From Oscillibacter sp. (GTDB lineage: Bacteria > Bacillota > Clostridia > Oscillospirales > Oscillospiraceae): a stretch of DNA of 64,000 nt. The stretch lies in contig JAAVZX010000002.1 in NCBI GenBank assembly GCA_022791875.1, positions 1-64,000 of the forward strand, in the 5' to 3' direction. Of this stretch, positions 33,227 to 43,100 are shown one piece after another. Every line of letters starts with the position of its first letter. Position 1 is the first letter of the stretch. The notes beneath the pieces are model-generated. The model saw only the letters and a program-made list of their open reading frames with translations, ran no database searches and was not told the DNA's origin. The position numbers and the translations under genes are program-made.

Positions 33227-33245
33227 GCGTCCGCGGGGCGGACGC
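33227..33245 (+). promoter_or_regulatory. Hairpin between clpP and clpX
   Basis: GCGTCCGC-GGG-GCGGACGC, a perfect 8-bp GC-only stem, with no T run after it. More likely an mRNA stability or partial attenuation element than a terminator, since clpX follows 20 bp later. Confidence 0.5.
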
Positions 33246-33267
33246 GGGAAACTGAGGTAAGAAAAGC

Positions 33268-34587
33268 ATGAACGACGAAGGCAAGAAGCCCCTGCGGTGT
33301 TCCTTCTGCGGCAAGCACGAGCAGCAGGTTCACCGGATGATTCAGGGACCCGGCGTGCGCATCTGCGACGAGTGCGTCCAGCTTTGCATGAGCATTCTGA
33401 ACGACGGCTTTGAGCCGATTGACCCCGGCCCCCTGCTGGAGGATATGCCGGATCAGATCCCCACGCCCCGTGAGATCCGGGACGTGCTGGACCAGTATGT
33501 CATCGGACAGGAGGCGGCGAAGGTCTCCCTGGCCGTGGCGGTGTATAACCACTATAAGCGCATCTGCTTCGGCGGCGACGAGGACGTGGAGCTCCAGAAG
33601 AGCAACATCCTCATGCTGGGCCCCACCGGCTCCGGCAAGACCCTCATCGCTCAGACCCTGGCGCGGATTCTGAAAGTGCCCTTCGCCATTGCCGACGCCA
33701 CCACCCTCACCGAGGCGGGCTACGTGGGCGACGACGTGGAGAACATTCTCCTGCGCCTTCTCCAGGCGGCGGACTTCGACGTGGACCGGGCGGAGCGGGG
33801 CATCATCTACGTGGACGAGATCGACAAGATCGCCCGGAAGAGCGAGAACACCTCCATCACCCGGGATGTCTCCGGCGAGGGCGTCCAGCAGGCCCTGCTG
33901 AAAATTGTGGAGGGCACCATTGCCAACGTCCCCCCCCAGGGCGGGCGGAAGCACCCCCATCAGGAGTTTATTCAGATGAACACGAAGAATATCCTGTTCA
34001 TCTGCGGCGGCGCGTTTGACGGCCTGGAGAAGATCATCGAGCGCCGTCTGGACCAGAAGAGCATCGGCTTCGGAGCCAACGTCCAGGGCAAGAAGGACAA
34101 GGACCTGAGCCGCATCCTCCGGGAGGTCCAGCCCCACGACCTGCTGAAATTCGGCATCATTCCGGAGCTGGTGGGCCGCCTGCCCATCATCGCCCCCCTG
34201 AACGCCTTGAAGCGGGAAGACCTGGTGCGGATTTTGCAGGAGCCCAAGAACGCTTTGGTGAGGCAGTACAAGAAGCTGCTGGAGTACGACGGCGTGTCCC
34301 TGGAGTTCGAGCCGGAAGCCCTGGACGCCATCGCGGACCAGGCCATCGCCCGGAACATCGGGGCCCGGGGCCTGCGGGCCGTGATGGAGGGAATGCTGAC
34401 GGGGGTGATGTACGACATCCCCTCGGACCCCACCATCGTTAAGACCATCATCACGAAGGACTGCGTGGAGGGGAAGGGCCAGCCGGAGCTGGTTCGGGAC
34501 CCGGACAAGATCAGCTATCATCCCGTAAAAGTAAACACCGGCAAGGGCGGGAAAACCCGCAAATCCACACCGAAGTCGGCGTCGTAA
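33268..34587 (+). CDS. clpX: ATP-dependent Clp protease ATP-binding subunit ClpX
   Basis: AAA+ unfoldase delivering substrates to ClpP. 439 aa. The zinc-binding domain is [14 protein letters not shown] ... ICDECVQLC (residues about 11-39). Walker A is [16 protein letters not shown] (about 115), Walker [13 protein letters not shown] (about 182), and the conserved NRFGxx-like [14 protein letters not shown] follows. The Ile-Gly-Phe loop that binds ClpP is KSIGFGAN (about 270). A strong terminator follows. Confidence 0.97.
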   Translation: MNDEGKKPLRCSFCGKHEQQVHRMIQGPGVRICDECVQLCMSILNDGFEPIDPGPLLEDMPDQIPTPREIRDVLDQYVIGQEAAKVSLAVAVYNHYKRICFGGDEDVELQKSNILMLGPTGSGKTLIAQTLARILKVPFAIADATTLTEAGYVGDDVENILLRLLQAADFDVDRAERGIIYVDEIDKIARKSENTSITRDVSGEGVQQALLKIVEGTIANVPPQGGRKHPHQEFIQMNTKNILFICGGAFDGLEKIIERRLDQKSIGFGANVQGKKDKDLSRILREVQPHDLLKFGIIPELVGRLPIIAPLNALKREDLVRILQEPKNALVRQYKKLLEYDGVSLEFEPEALDAIADQAIARNIGARGLRAVMEGMLTGVMYDIPSDPTIVKTIITKDCVEGKGQPELVRDPDKISYHPVKVNTGKGGKTRKSTPKSAS

Positions 34588-34592
34588 AAGAG

Positions 34593-34620
34593 AGAGGAAG
34601 GGACGCCGATCCCTTCCTCT
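34593..34620 (+). terminator. Intrinsic terminator after clpX
   Basis: AGAGGAAGGGA, loop CGCCGA, TCCCTTCCTCT, then TTCCGTTTT. An 11-bp perfect stem separating clpX from lon. Confidence 0.9.
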
Positions 34621-34820
34621 TTCCGTTTTCGCGATAAATAAGTTTACTATAGTGTTTTGCTAGGATATCGTATTCTGGTTAAAAATCCCGGTTAACAAAG
34701 AGAAAAACTGGGTATTATTTGAAAACCCGCTTCCAGCCCCATCCACCCGGCTTCTCCGCCCCCGGGCGGAGGGCCCCGCCGCTGTACGCATAAACGGATA
34801 CCTCGGAAAGGAAATGGCCT

Positions 34821-37241
34821 ATGGAAATGATTACTATGAACATCCCTGTGTTAGCTCTGCGTGGATTGACGGTGTTTCCCCACATGAGCCTGACCTTTGA
34901 TGTGGAGCGCCGGATTTCCATCGCGGCCCTGGAACGGGCCATGGAGGCAGACCAGGAGGTCTTCCTGGTCACCCAGAAGGAGATCAGCGTCGATGTGCCG
35001 GAGGAAAAGGACCTCTACGTCCTGGGAACCATCTCCCACATCCGGCAGGTCCTGCGCATTTCCGCCTCTTCCGTCCGCGTCATGGTGGAGGGGCGGCAGC
35101 GGGCCCGGCTGCGGCGGCTCTGGCAGTCCACCCCCTATCTCCAGGCCAACGTGGAGGAGGTGCCGGAGGAGCCGGTGTCCGACGCCTTCCGGCGCAGCCC
35201 CCGGACGGAGGCCCTGCTCCGGCAGACCTGGAACCTGTTCAGCGAGTACGCCGAGCTGGCGGGCAGCATCCCGGAGGAGATCATCGCCGCGGTCATGGAC
35301 TGTCGGGACGTGGGGTATCTGGCGGACTTCATCGCCCAGAACATCCCCCTGCGCCACACGGAGAAGCAGGAGATTCTCGAAGAGCTGGCCCCGTTCCCCC
35401 GGCTGAGGAAGCTGAACAGCTTCCTGGCCCGGGAGTGCAACGTGCTGGGCTTCGAGCACGAAATGGAGGATAAGATCCGGGATCAGCTGGTCCGGACCCA
35501 GCGGGACCAGATTCTGCGGACCCAGATCCGGGTTTTGCAGAACGAGCTGGGAGAGGTGGACGAGGACGACGACGCCGGGGACTACCGGGAGAAGATCCAG
35601 GAGCTGAAACTGGAGCCGGAGACGCGGAAGCACCTGCTGAAAGAGGCCGGCAAGCTGGCGCGGCAGCCCTACGGCAGCGCGGAGGCGTCGGTGATCCGGA
35701 ACTACCTGGACGTGTGCCTGGATATGCCCTGGAACCGGTATACGAAGGAGCGGGTCAGCGTGGACGCGGCCCGGAAGGTGCTGGAGCGGGACCACTTCGG
35801 CATGGCGAAGGTGAAGGAGCGAATTCTGGAGACGATTGCCGTGCGGCAGATGAACCCCAAGGGGAAGGGGCAGATTCTCTGCCTGGTGGGCCCGCCGGGT
35901 GTGGGCAAGACCTCGGTGGCCATCTCCGTGGCGAAGGCGCTGAACCGGAAGCTGGCGCGGCTGTCCCTGGGGGGCGTCCGGGACGAGGCGGACATCCGGG
36001 GCCATCGCAGGACCTATATCGGGTCCATGCCAGGGCGGGTGATCGACGCCATTATCCGGGGCGGGTCCATGAATCCGCTGCTGCTTCTGGATGAGATCGA
36101 CAAGCTGGGCAGCGACTACCGGGGCGACCCGGCCTCGGCGCTGCTGGAGGTCCTGGACAGCGAGCAGAACCACGCGTTCCGGGACCATTATATGGAAGTG
36201 CCGGTGGACCTGAGCCAGGTGATGTTCATCACCACGGCCAACACCACGGACACGATTCCCCGCCCCCTGCTGGACCGGATGGAGGTGATCCGGCTGTCCA
36301 GCTACACGGACGAGGAAAAGCTGCAGATTGCCCTGCGGCACCTGCTGCCCAAGCAGATGAAGGAGCACGGCCTCCGGAAGAGCGCCCTGCGGGTCAGCGA
36401 GGACGTGCTGCGGGCGGTGATCCGGGACTACACCCGGGAATCCGGTGTGCGGCTTCTGGAGCGGCGCCTGGCGGCGCTGTGCCGGAAGACGGACATGAAG
36501 CTGCTGACGGAGAAGGGCGCGAAGCGCCTGACGGTGCTGGAGGAAGACCTGCCCAAGCTCCTGGACTGCCAGCCCTATCCGCCCTCCGTCCATACGGATC
36601 GGGAGGAAGTGGGGGTCGTGAACGGCCTGGCCTGGACGGAGAGCGGCGGGGAAATCCTGGAGGTAGAGGTGAACGTCATGGACGGCGCGGGGAAGCTGGA
36701 GATCACCGGCAACCTGGGCGACGTGATGAAGGAGTCGGCCCAGGCGGCGCTGAGCTGTCTGCGGAGCCGCACGGTTCCTCTGGGCATCGACGGCGAGTTT
36801 TACAAGAACAAGGACATTCACGTCCATTTCCCCGAGGGCGCGGTGCCCAAGGACGGCCCGTCGGCCGGCATTGCCATTGCCACGGCGATGCTCTCCGCCC
36901 TGACGGAGCGGAAGGTGCGGGCAGGCATCGCCATGACGGGCGAGGTCACGCTCCGGGGCCGCGTGCTCCCCATCGGGGGCTTGAAGGAGAAGACCATGGC
37001 GGCGCGCCGGAACGGCATTGCCACGGTGCTGATTCCCAAAGACAACGTGCGGGACCTGGAGGAAATCGACCAAACGGTCCGCGCGGCCCTGAAATTCGTC
37101 CCCGTGGAAACGGTGGACCAGGTTTTCGCCGCCGCCCTGTGCGCCGATGCGGCCCGCGAGGAAACGCAGAAAGAACCCTCGTTATCAGCCTTCACCCCCA
37201 TTGCCGCACCCTCTGCGAAAGACGCGGCTTTGCCTCAGTGA
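34821..37241 (+). CDS. lon: ATP-dependent protease Lon
   Basis: 806-aa hexameric AAA+ protease for misfolded and regulatory proteins. N-terminal substrate domain starts [17 protein letters not shown]. Walker [18 protein letters not shown] (about 355), Walker [12 protein letters not shown] (about 417). Catalytic Ser-Lys dyad: Ser in [15 protein letters not shown] (about 680), Lys in [15 protein letters not shown] (about 722). ATG 34821 after AAAGGAAATGGCCT. The 230-bp upstream gap holds only weak promoter candidates (TTAACA-15-TATTAT near 34692); no CIRCE or CtsR site seen. Confidence 0.96.
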   Translation: MEMITMNIPVLALRGLTVFPHMSLTFDVERRISIAALERAMEADQEVFLVTQKEISVDVPEEKDLYVLGTISHIRQVLRISASSVRVMVEGRQRARLRRLWQSTPYLQANVEEVPEEPVSDAFRRSPRTEALLRQTWNLFSEYAELAGSIPEEIIAAVMDCRDVGYLADFIAQNIPLRHTEKQEILEELAPFPRLRKLNSFLARECNVLGFEHEMEDKIRDQLVRTQRDQILRTQIRVLQNELGEVDEDDDAGDYREKIQELKLEPETRKHLLKEAGKLARQPYGSAEASVIRNYLDVCLDMPWNRYTKERVSVDAARKVLERDHFGMAKVKERILETIAVRQMNPKGKGQILCLVGPPGVGKTSVAISVAKALNRKLARLSLGGVRDEADIRGHRRTYIGSMPGRVIDAIIRGGSMNPLLLLDEIDKLGSDYRGDPASALLEVLDSEQNHAFRDHYMEVPVDLSQVMFITTANTTDTIPRPLLDRMEVIRLSSYTDEEKLQIALRHLLPKQMKEHGLRKSALRVSEDVLRAVIRDYTRESGVRLLERRLAALCRKTDMKLLTEKGAKRLTVLEEDLPKLLDCQPYPPSVHTDREEVGVVNGLAWTESGGEILEVEVNVMDGAGKLEITGNLGDVMKESAQAALSCLRSRTVPLGIDGEFYKNKDIHVHFPEGAVPKDGPSAGIAIATAMLSALTERKVRAGIAMTGEVTLRGRVLPIGGLKEKTMAARRNGIATVLIPKDNVRDLEEIDQTVRAALKFVPVETVDQVFAAALCADAAREETQKEPSLSAFTPIAAPSAKDAALPQ

Positions 37242-37254
37242 GAGTGCCAGCCGG

Positions 37255-37370
37255 ACGGGGGACGAAGGACGGGGGGCTGCCAGCGGGGCTTCCCGCCTCC
37301 GGCGGCCAGGGGCTTTGCCCCTGGACCCCACCAGAGGGGCACGCGCCCCTCTGGACTCTGGCAGATCAGT
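37255..37370 (+). repeat. Dispersed intergenic repeat family 1, copy E
   Basis: GGGGGACGAAGGACGGGGGG, an extra CTGCCAGCGGGGCTTCC insert, CCTCCGGCGG, first stem CCAGGGGC-TTT-GCCCCTGG, second stem CCAGAGGGGC-...-GCCCCTCTGG, and tail ACTCTGGCAGATCAG. Both stems differ from copy A but keep pairing. It lies 14 bp after lon. Confidence 0.9.
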
Positions 37371-37487
37371 CCTTGTTGTTTGAGTTGCCGTTTTTCGTGG
37401 CAGCTGCGTTGGCAAGGTTTAAGCTGTTGGCGGTTTGGGGAGGATGATGTCAGGATTTGAACACTGTAGAAAGAGAGAGGGAGAGGT

Positions 37488-38072
37488 ATGGCAATCAATT
37501 TTGGAAAGGCGGAGTTTGTGCGCTCCGCGGGGACGCAGGCGCAGTTTTTGTGGGACGGGTTGCCGCAGTTTGCCTTTGCGGGGCGGTCCAACGTGGGGAA
37601 ATCGTCGGTGATCAACCGCCTGCTGGGACGGAAGAATCTGGCCTACGTAGGCGCGTCGCCGGGGAAAACTACCCAGGTAAACTATTTCCTGGTGGACCGC
37701 AAGGCGTACCTGGTGGACCTGCCCGGATACGGCTACGCGAAGGTGTCCAAGGCGGAGAAGGAGCGCTGGGGGAAGCTGATGGAGAGCTACTTCCAGGAGG
37801 CGCAAATCACTGCGGGCGTGCTGATTGTGGACATCCGCCACAAGCCCACAGCGGACGACCTCACAATGCACCAGTGGTTCCGCGAGACAGGCTGTCCGGA
37901 GATCGTGGTGGCAAACAAACTGGATAAGCTGAAAAAAAGCCAGGTGGAACCCGCCCTGACCCTCATCCGTGAAACGCTGGAATTGGGCGGGTCAGACACC
38001 CTGATCCCGTTCTCCGCGGAAAAGGGCGCAGGCAAAGAAGAGCTGCTGAACCGCCTGAACGCATCCCTGTAG
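37488..38072 (+). CDS. engB: Ribosome biogenesis GTP-binding protein YsxC/EngB
   Basis: Small TrmE-Era-class GTPase for 50S assembly. 194 aa. P-loop FAGRSNVGKSSVINRLLG (about 26), switch I GASPGKTTQVNYF, G3 DLPGYGYAKVSKAE (about 79), G4 ANKLDKLKKSQ (about 144). Ribosome site GGGAGAGGT. Gene order lon-engB matches other Firmicutes, with a repeat inserted between them here. Confidence 0.96.
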   Translation: MAINFGKAEFVRSAGTQAQFLWDGLPQFAFAGRSNVGKSSVINRLLGRKNLAYVGASPGKTTQVNYFLVDRKAYLVDLPGYGYAKVSKAEKERWGKLMESYFQEAQITAGVLIVDIRHKPTADDLTMHQWFRETGCPEIVVANKLDKLKKSQVEPALTLIRETLELGGSDTLIPFSAEKGAGKEELLNRLNASL

Positions 38073-38139
38073 AGGCGCACCTATGTGTGCGCCCCTCCCG
38101 CACGGCTGCCAGGTAGAAAGAGAAAAGGAGGGCCAAGAT

Positions 38140-38778
38140 ATGCAATATGGACCAGACCCAAATGCAATTCACCCGAATCCGAATATTCCCAGTGTATGCT
38201 ACATCAAAAACGTAATAACCCGCCCCACGATAGAAGTCGGTGCGTACACCTACTACGACGACCCGGAGGACTCCGAGGGCTTCGAGAAGCACGTCACCCA
38301 CCACTATGAGTTCAACGGCGACCGCCTGATCATCGGCAAATTCTGCGCCATCGGCAAAGGCGTAGAGTTCATCATGAACGGTGCGAACCACCGCATGTGC
38401 AGCGTCACCACCTACCCCTTCAACATTTTTGCCTGCGGCTGGGAGAAGTGTACGCCTACCATGGACGAGCTGCCCCTGAAAGGCGACACGGTAGTGGGAA
38501 ACGACGTCTGGTTCGGCCAGAACGTGACGGTTCTGCCCGGCGTCCACATCGGCGACGGCGCGATCATCGCGGCCAATTCCGTAGTGTCGTCGGACGTTCC
38601 CCCATACTGCATAGCAGGCGGAAACCCTTGCCGCGTCATCCGTCCGCGCTTCAATGAAGAGCTGACGGCCTGCCTGCTGGAGCTGAAATGGTGGGACTGG
38701 CCCGCCGAAAAAATATTCCGGAATCTGGAAACGCTGTGCTCCGGGGACCTGGGAAAAATTCGGGAAATACAGGAATAA
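38140..38778 (+). CDS. Vat/CatB-type xenobiotic acetyltransferase
   Basis: 212-aa left-handed beta-helix (hexapeptide) acetyltransferase. ATG 38140 after AAGGAGGG. Very Vat-like: EVGAYTYYDDPEDSEGFEKH, IGKFCAIGKGVEFIMNGANH (active-site His), YPFNIFACGWEK, then hexapeptide turns GNDVWFGQNVTVLPGVHIG, and CIAGGNPCRVIRPRF. Relatives acetylate streptogramin A or chloramphenicol, but many chromosomal members have unknown acceptors, so resistance is only possible. It ends at the copy 1 terminator cassette. Confidence 0.88.
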   Translation: MQYGPDPNAIHPNPNIPSVCYIKNVITRPTIEVGAYTYYDDPEDSEGFEKHVTHHYEFNGDRLIIGKFCAIGKGVEFIMNGANHRMCSVTTYPFNIFACGWEKCTPTMDELPLKGDTVVGNDVWFGQNVTVLPGVHIGDGAIIAANSVVSSDVPPYCIAGGNPCRVIRPRFNEELTACLLELKWWDWPAEKIFRNLETLCSGDLGKIREIQE

Positions 38779-38857
38779 ACATGCAGAAGAGAAAAGCAGA
38801 CTGTCCGCAGTTCACGGACAGTCTGCTTTTATACCCCCCAGAACAGGCGCGGCCCGC
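38776..38857 (+). repeat. Terminator cassette, copy 1 (direct repeat of 58.9 kb)
   Basis: From the acetyltransferase stop TAA through TGCAGAA, the stem AAAAGCAGACTGTCCG with its complement (38792-38830), TACCCC, AGAACAG and GCG. About 80% identical to 58898-58973 in the same orientation. The hairpin with T run is a bidirectional terminator for the acetyltransferase and the convergent jetD. Confidence 0.85.
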
Positions 38858-38859
38858 AT

Positions 38860-40143
38860 CTAAGGAGCCTCGATCAAATCCGACTCCAACTGTGGGATTA
38901 ACAGCTCCTGATACCCGGCAAGGCCATGCTGCCTCACAATCTGCGCGGTTTCTTCCAACGGCGTTCCGGCACAATTCTGGAGAAGCGACAGACTGACATC
39001 GCTCAGACTGACATCCGACCGGCATCGTTCATAGTCCTCCGGTTCCAGGTGCCAGGGTTTCAGCAAGCCCGGATAGCGGGCGCATAACTGAGCCGCAATC
39101 GTCAACCCCTTTCCATCGAAGTCGCCGGAGTAAAACAGCTCCGTTCCGCTGGTGGCCAGCAGATCCAGGAGCCGCAGCGCCGCCACGGAAGGCTGGCCGG
39201 AGGTGCAGATCAAAGGGGAGTGAAACTGCTCGGCCCGATCGCAGAGCTGGGCAAATACCATCTCGTTTTCAACGATATAAGCCCGTCCGGAAGGACTGTG
39301 GGCGCTGCTTAAAACGGATAGGTTGACCAGAGATAGGGTACACAGCTCATGCCGCTGCCGGAGCAGGCAGTAGGCAGGATGCTCCCCTGTCTCTAAGCCA
39401 AGGACAAGCCCCGTCTGCGTGACCACGCTGGAAATGCTGTCGCACAAAATACCGTTTTCAAAATAAAGCTGGTCCCGCTGCTCCGCTTTTTTCGGAAAGT
39501 CCGTACCGGAACGAAAGGCGAGCAGGTGCAGCAGGAGTTTCCCGGCCAGGGAGCCCTCGTCCAGCGCATGGGGATCTGAGGTGGCCTCCGCGCTGAGCAC
39601 CGCCAGACGCCTCAGCGTTCCCGGCTGTTGGACCAGCCAGTCCATGCTCCGGCACGCTTGATGCAAGCTGCGCTGTGCATCCTCCGGGGCCTTTTCGACC
39701 TCCCGACGGAGCCTAGAATAACCGCCGCTCTTCTGTTCCTCCAGCGCCTGGAGCCACTGAACGCAGATTTCGCTTCGCGCATCCTTTTCCGCCTGGCGAA
39801 TCACCTCGGAAACCCGGCTTTCCAGAGCCATCCGGCACTCCTTTTTGGTCTTGATTTCAACGCCGAAATACGCTTCCAGCACATCCTTCAAAGAGATGCC
39901 CCGAAAAGGCCCCTTTTGAAGCTCGGCCTCAAACTGAACGGTTTGGAAGCGCAGAGGCGGTGAAAAGGAGCGGCCAAAAAAACTGCGGGCCGCTTCAAGC
40001 TCTTCCTCGGAGGCATCAGGCAGACACACGTTTCCCGCCGGACGGCCAGAGCGCCGGTATTTTTGCAGCAGAGCGGTCATGATCCGGTGATATCCCGGAC
40101 GGGCCCGAAAAAACTCCGCGCACTTTTGAACTTGCTCTCTCAT
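38860..40143 (-). CDS. jetD: Wadjet type II nuclease subunit JetD (TIGR02679 family)
   Basis: 427 aa. In Wadjet, JetD is the topoisomerase VI-like nuclease that cuts plasmid DNA held by the SMC complex. The N-terminal part (ECAEFFRARPGYHRIM-like start, LRFQTVQFEAELQ) fits TIGR02679/DUF3323. The C-terminal Toprim region shows RAYIVENEMVFAQL (acidic Glu) and ELFYSGDFDGKGLTIAAQL (DxD), the metal-binding residues. ATG 40143 overlaps the jetC stop by four bases. A 15-bp in-frame duplication gives DVSLSDVSLS at about residue 393. Last gene of jetABCD. Confidence 0.88.
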   Translation of the reverse strand: MREQVQKCAEFFRARPGYHRIMTALLQKYRRSGRPAGNVCLPDASEEELEAARSFFGRSFSPPLRFQTVQFEAELQKGPFRGISLKDVLEAYFGVEIKTKKECRMALESRVSEVIRQAEKDARSEICVQWLQALEEQKSGGYSRLRREVEKAPEDAQRSLHQACRSMDWLVQQPGTLRRLAVLSAEATSDPHALDEGSLAGKLLLHLLAFRSGTDFPKKAEQRDQLYFENGILCDSISSVVTQTGLVLGLETGEHPAYCLLRQRHELCTLSLVNLSVLSSAHSPSGRAYIVENEMVFAQLCDRAEQFHSPLICTSGQPSVAALRLLDLLATSGTELFYSGDFDGKGLTIAAQLCARYPGLLKPWHLEPEDYERCRSDVSLSDVSLSLLQNCAGTPLEETAQIVRQHGLAGYQELLIPQLESDLIEAP

Positions 40144-43100
40144 GACCCGGCATCCTCAAAAACTTTCTGCGCCCCGTTCCAATGGTAGTGCAGAATGGTG
40201 ACCACCTGGGCGTCAGGCGGGTGGTGCATCTCGGCAATGTCCAGATCGTCCACGCAGGCGTAGCAGCCCCACAGGACCTGGGAATTGATGATGTAATCGA
40301 AATCCAAAGTGCTCATCAGCTCAAACATGGCGCTGATATTTTGATCGTCCACCCCGGCAAAGGCCTCGTCCAGCGCCAGCAGCCTGGGGCAGGCGGCGCC
40401 GCCTTTCAGGTATTGGGCGGAAACAGAGGCAAACAAGGGCACATACATCGCCATCGCCTTTTCCCCGCCGCTGAAGCGGTTGAAGACGCGGTCGGTGAGC
40501 TCCTTTTTTCCATCGCTGGCCCGCTGGTAGAAGAGGCGGAACTCATACCAGCTCCTGTAATCCAGCACATCGCGAATGAGGTCGGCATAATTCACGAGCT
40601 TGCCCTGGAGGTGCGCGTCCTCCCGGGCCCGCTTGACTTTGCTGCGGAAATGATTGGAGACCTTTTGGCTGTCCTCCGGGGTCAGCAGAGCCCGATCCTT
40701 GTTCAGCAAAGTGACCAGATAGGCCGTGTCCAGTTCCCCGTCGCCCTCCGACTTTTTTTCCTTCCAGTCCAGACTGAATGTCAGTCCCATGGAAGTGGTG
40801 AGCGTGGCCATCAGGCCGGTCATATTTCTGGTCCACTGGCCGCTCTCCTCGATCCGGGCCCGTAAAGTGTGGCTGATGGTCTCCGTCAGAATGTTTTCAA
40901 ACAGCTCCCGATCCCGTTCCTCCAAAAGCGCGCCGGTGGTTTCAATGTCGTTTTCCAGGGACTGAATAAAGGCGTAGAGAGACAGCTCCCTGCCGCCCTT
41001 TTTCAGTGTGATAACGTAACGCTGCCGGAGCTGGCCGGACTGGCCGGGCGCGTCAAACGTCATTTTGATCTCCGGATGATAGCCGGAAAGGCTGCTTCTG
41101 TACCTCTGATAGTTGCTGGAGAGCCGCTCGCCCACTTCCGCGGAGGTGCGCCCCCGGTCGGAGGCGGAGATTTTGCTGGCCGCCTGCCGGGCGGATGCTT
41201 CCAGGCCCTGGTCCTGACCAAGATTCAGGAATCCCAGCTCCAGATCTTCCTTGAAGTACAGCTCCAGATCCTGCTCGTTGATCATGGCGTCTGTCAGGTC
41301 CTGTTTCCGGCGTTCTATTGTCTCGTCGGAATTTTTCAGCTGTTCCCTTATGCGGGTACATTCATTTTCCGCCTCGCGGTTTTCCCTGTCCTGGGTTTTT
41401 ATCTCCTGCTCCAGCTCCGCCAAACGGCGGGCCCGCGCCTGGTTTTCGGGGCGGTCCAGGAAGTCCCGCAGTTCCTGCGCGCTTGCCTGCTTGCTGGAGA
41501 GCAGCCTTTGAAGGGCGCCGTTTTCCCTCCTGCGCATATCTGCCAGGTCGCGCAGTTCGTCAATCGTGTCTTGGACACGCTGCATAGATTGAAGGGCGTC
41601 GCTCAGCCTCTGGCGGTGTTTATCCAGGGCATTCAGCGCCTCCAGATAGCCGGAAGCCGCTTCCTCGGCCTCTTCATAACCGGACACCGACCTCTCATAG
41701 GGGAGGCCGGCGCTCCGGCTGCGGCTCTCCTGGTCCAGAGCGGCCCAGACCTTCTTCGCGGCCTGTTCATCGGACACTCTGCGTTCTTTTTCCTCCTCCA
41801 GCCTTCTAAGGTCCCGGCGGGCCTGCTCCAGCAGGGCCAGTGCCTGATCAAGTTCCTCCGCCCCAGGCATGTGGGCGCGTTCCCGCTCCAAAACGGCAAG
41901 CTGTTCCATGCAGATCTTGTACTCCGCCTGAGCGGCTTCTGTCTGTTCGGATAAGGAGGCCAGCTGTTCCTCCAGCTCGCGAATCTGACGCTGGTGGTTC
42001 GCCTCCCGCGCGGCGGCGCCGATAAAACCGGCGGTTTCCCCGGCGTGGCTGTGGCCCTGGACCATGCCGCAGCGAAAGCGCCCGTCGGGCAGCAGCGCCG
42101 TCTCGGCGCTCAGATCGGATTGGGAGATTCCCCGCAGACAGGCGGCGGCTTCCTTGGGAAAGCGGCCCGCGGCGTCCGGAATCAGAGTGCTGACGGGGTC
42201 CGGGGCGGCGGGACCCGGAACCAGAAAGCGGTCCGGAAAGTCCTCCAGCAGCTCCTGAACCTCGGGCAGGCTTGCCTCCGGCACCACCAGGGCATCCAGC
42301 AGACCCGCGTCCTGGAGCTGGGCCTCCAGCAGGTCCCGGCGCTCCTGGGGCAGTCCGGGCGCGAAGTCCACCAGCTCATACAGCGGCGCACAGGGGACGC
42401 CCCGCATAGCCAGATGGGCGCGCGTGGCCTGGATTTGCTTCCCCCGGAGGGGCGGGACAGGCTCAGGCTGGTCTTTTACGCGTTTCAGCTGGCGTTCCAG
42501 CTCCATGCTTTTCGACTGCAAATCGGACAAGGTGTGTTCTGCATGAACCTTTTTATCTTGAAGGCAGGACTGGCGCTTTCGGGCACACGCGTCCAGATGG
42601 TCACGGATAGGCGTCCAGTCTGCCGGGACGCGGTAGGTGGTGAGGACGCGCCGGATTTCCAGCCAGATGTCCTGGGGAATATCCAGCTGTGTATTTTCCT
42701 CCCGCTGCCGCGTGAATGCCTCCAGCAGTTGGTCCCGCTCGTCCCGCTCCTGGGCCTGCGCGTCGCGGAAGACGATTTCAGCCTCCCGCACACGATCGGC
42801 GGCCTGATCCAGAGCCTGGCAGGCGCTGTCATATACTCCTCTGGCCTCTTCGGCCTTCCGCAGGCAGTTCAATACATCCCCAATCTGGCGTTTTCTCTGC
42901 CGCAGGGCGCTTTCAAGCGGCTGGCAGTCCGTATCCAGCTGTTCTCCCTGGAGGCCGCGGACGTACTGCTCATGCTCCTGACCCAGTTCCAGAAGTGCGT
43001 TCTGGTGATTCAGCTCCCGCAGGGACTGACGGACCGCGGCGCGGGCGTCCTCTCTGTTCGCGGTATAAGTCCGCAGCTCAACCTCCCGTTTTGCGATCCC

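Noticed and set aside
34660-34720. GGTTAAA...GGTTAAC direct repeat upstream of lon as a CtsR or CIRCE-type heat-shock site
   Set aside because: The heptads and spacing do not match the CtsR consensus, and no CIRCE inverted repeat is present upstream of tig, clpP, clpX or lon.
34851-37073. 740-aa minus-strand ORF
   Set aside because: Complement of lon; long only because of high GC and few stop codons.
38140-38778. Calling the hexapeptide acetyltransferase a streptogramin or chloramphenicol resistance gene
   Set aside because: Fold and motifs fit Vat/CatB relatives, but many chromosomal homologues have unknown acceptors; no resistance context.
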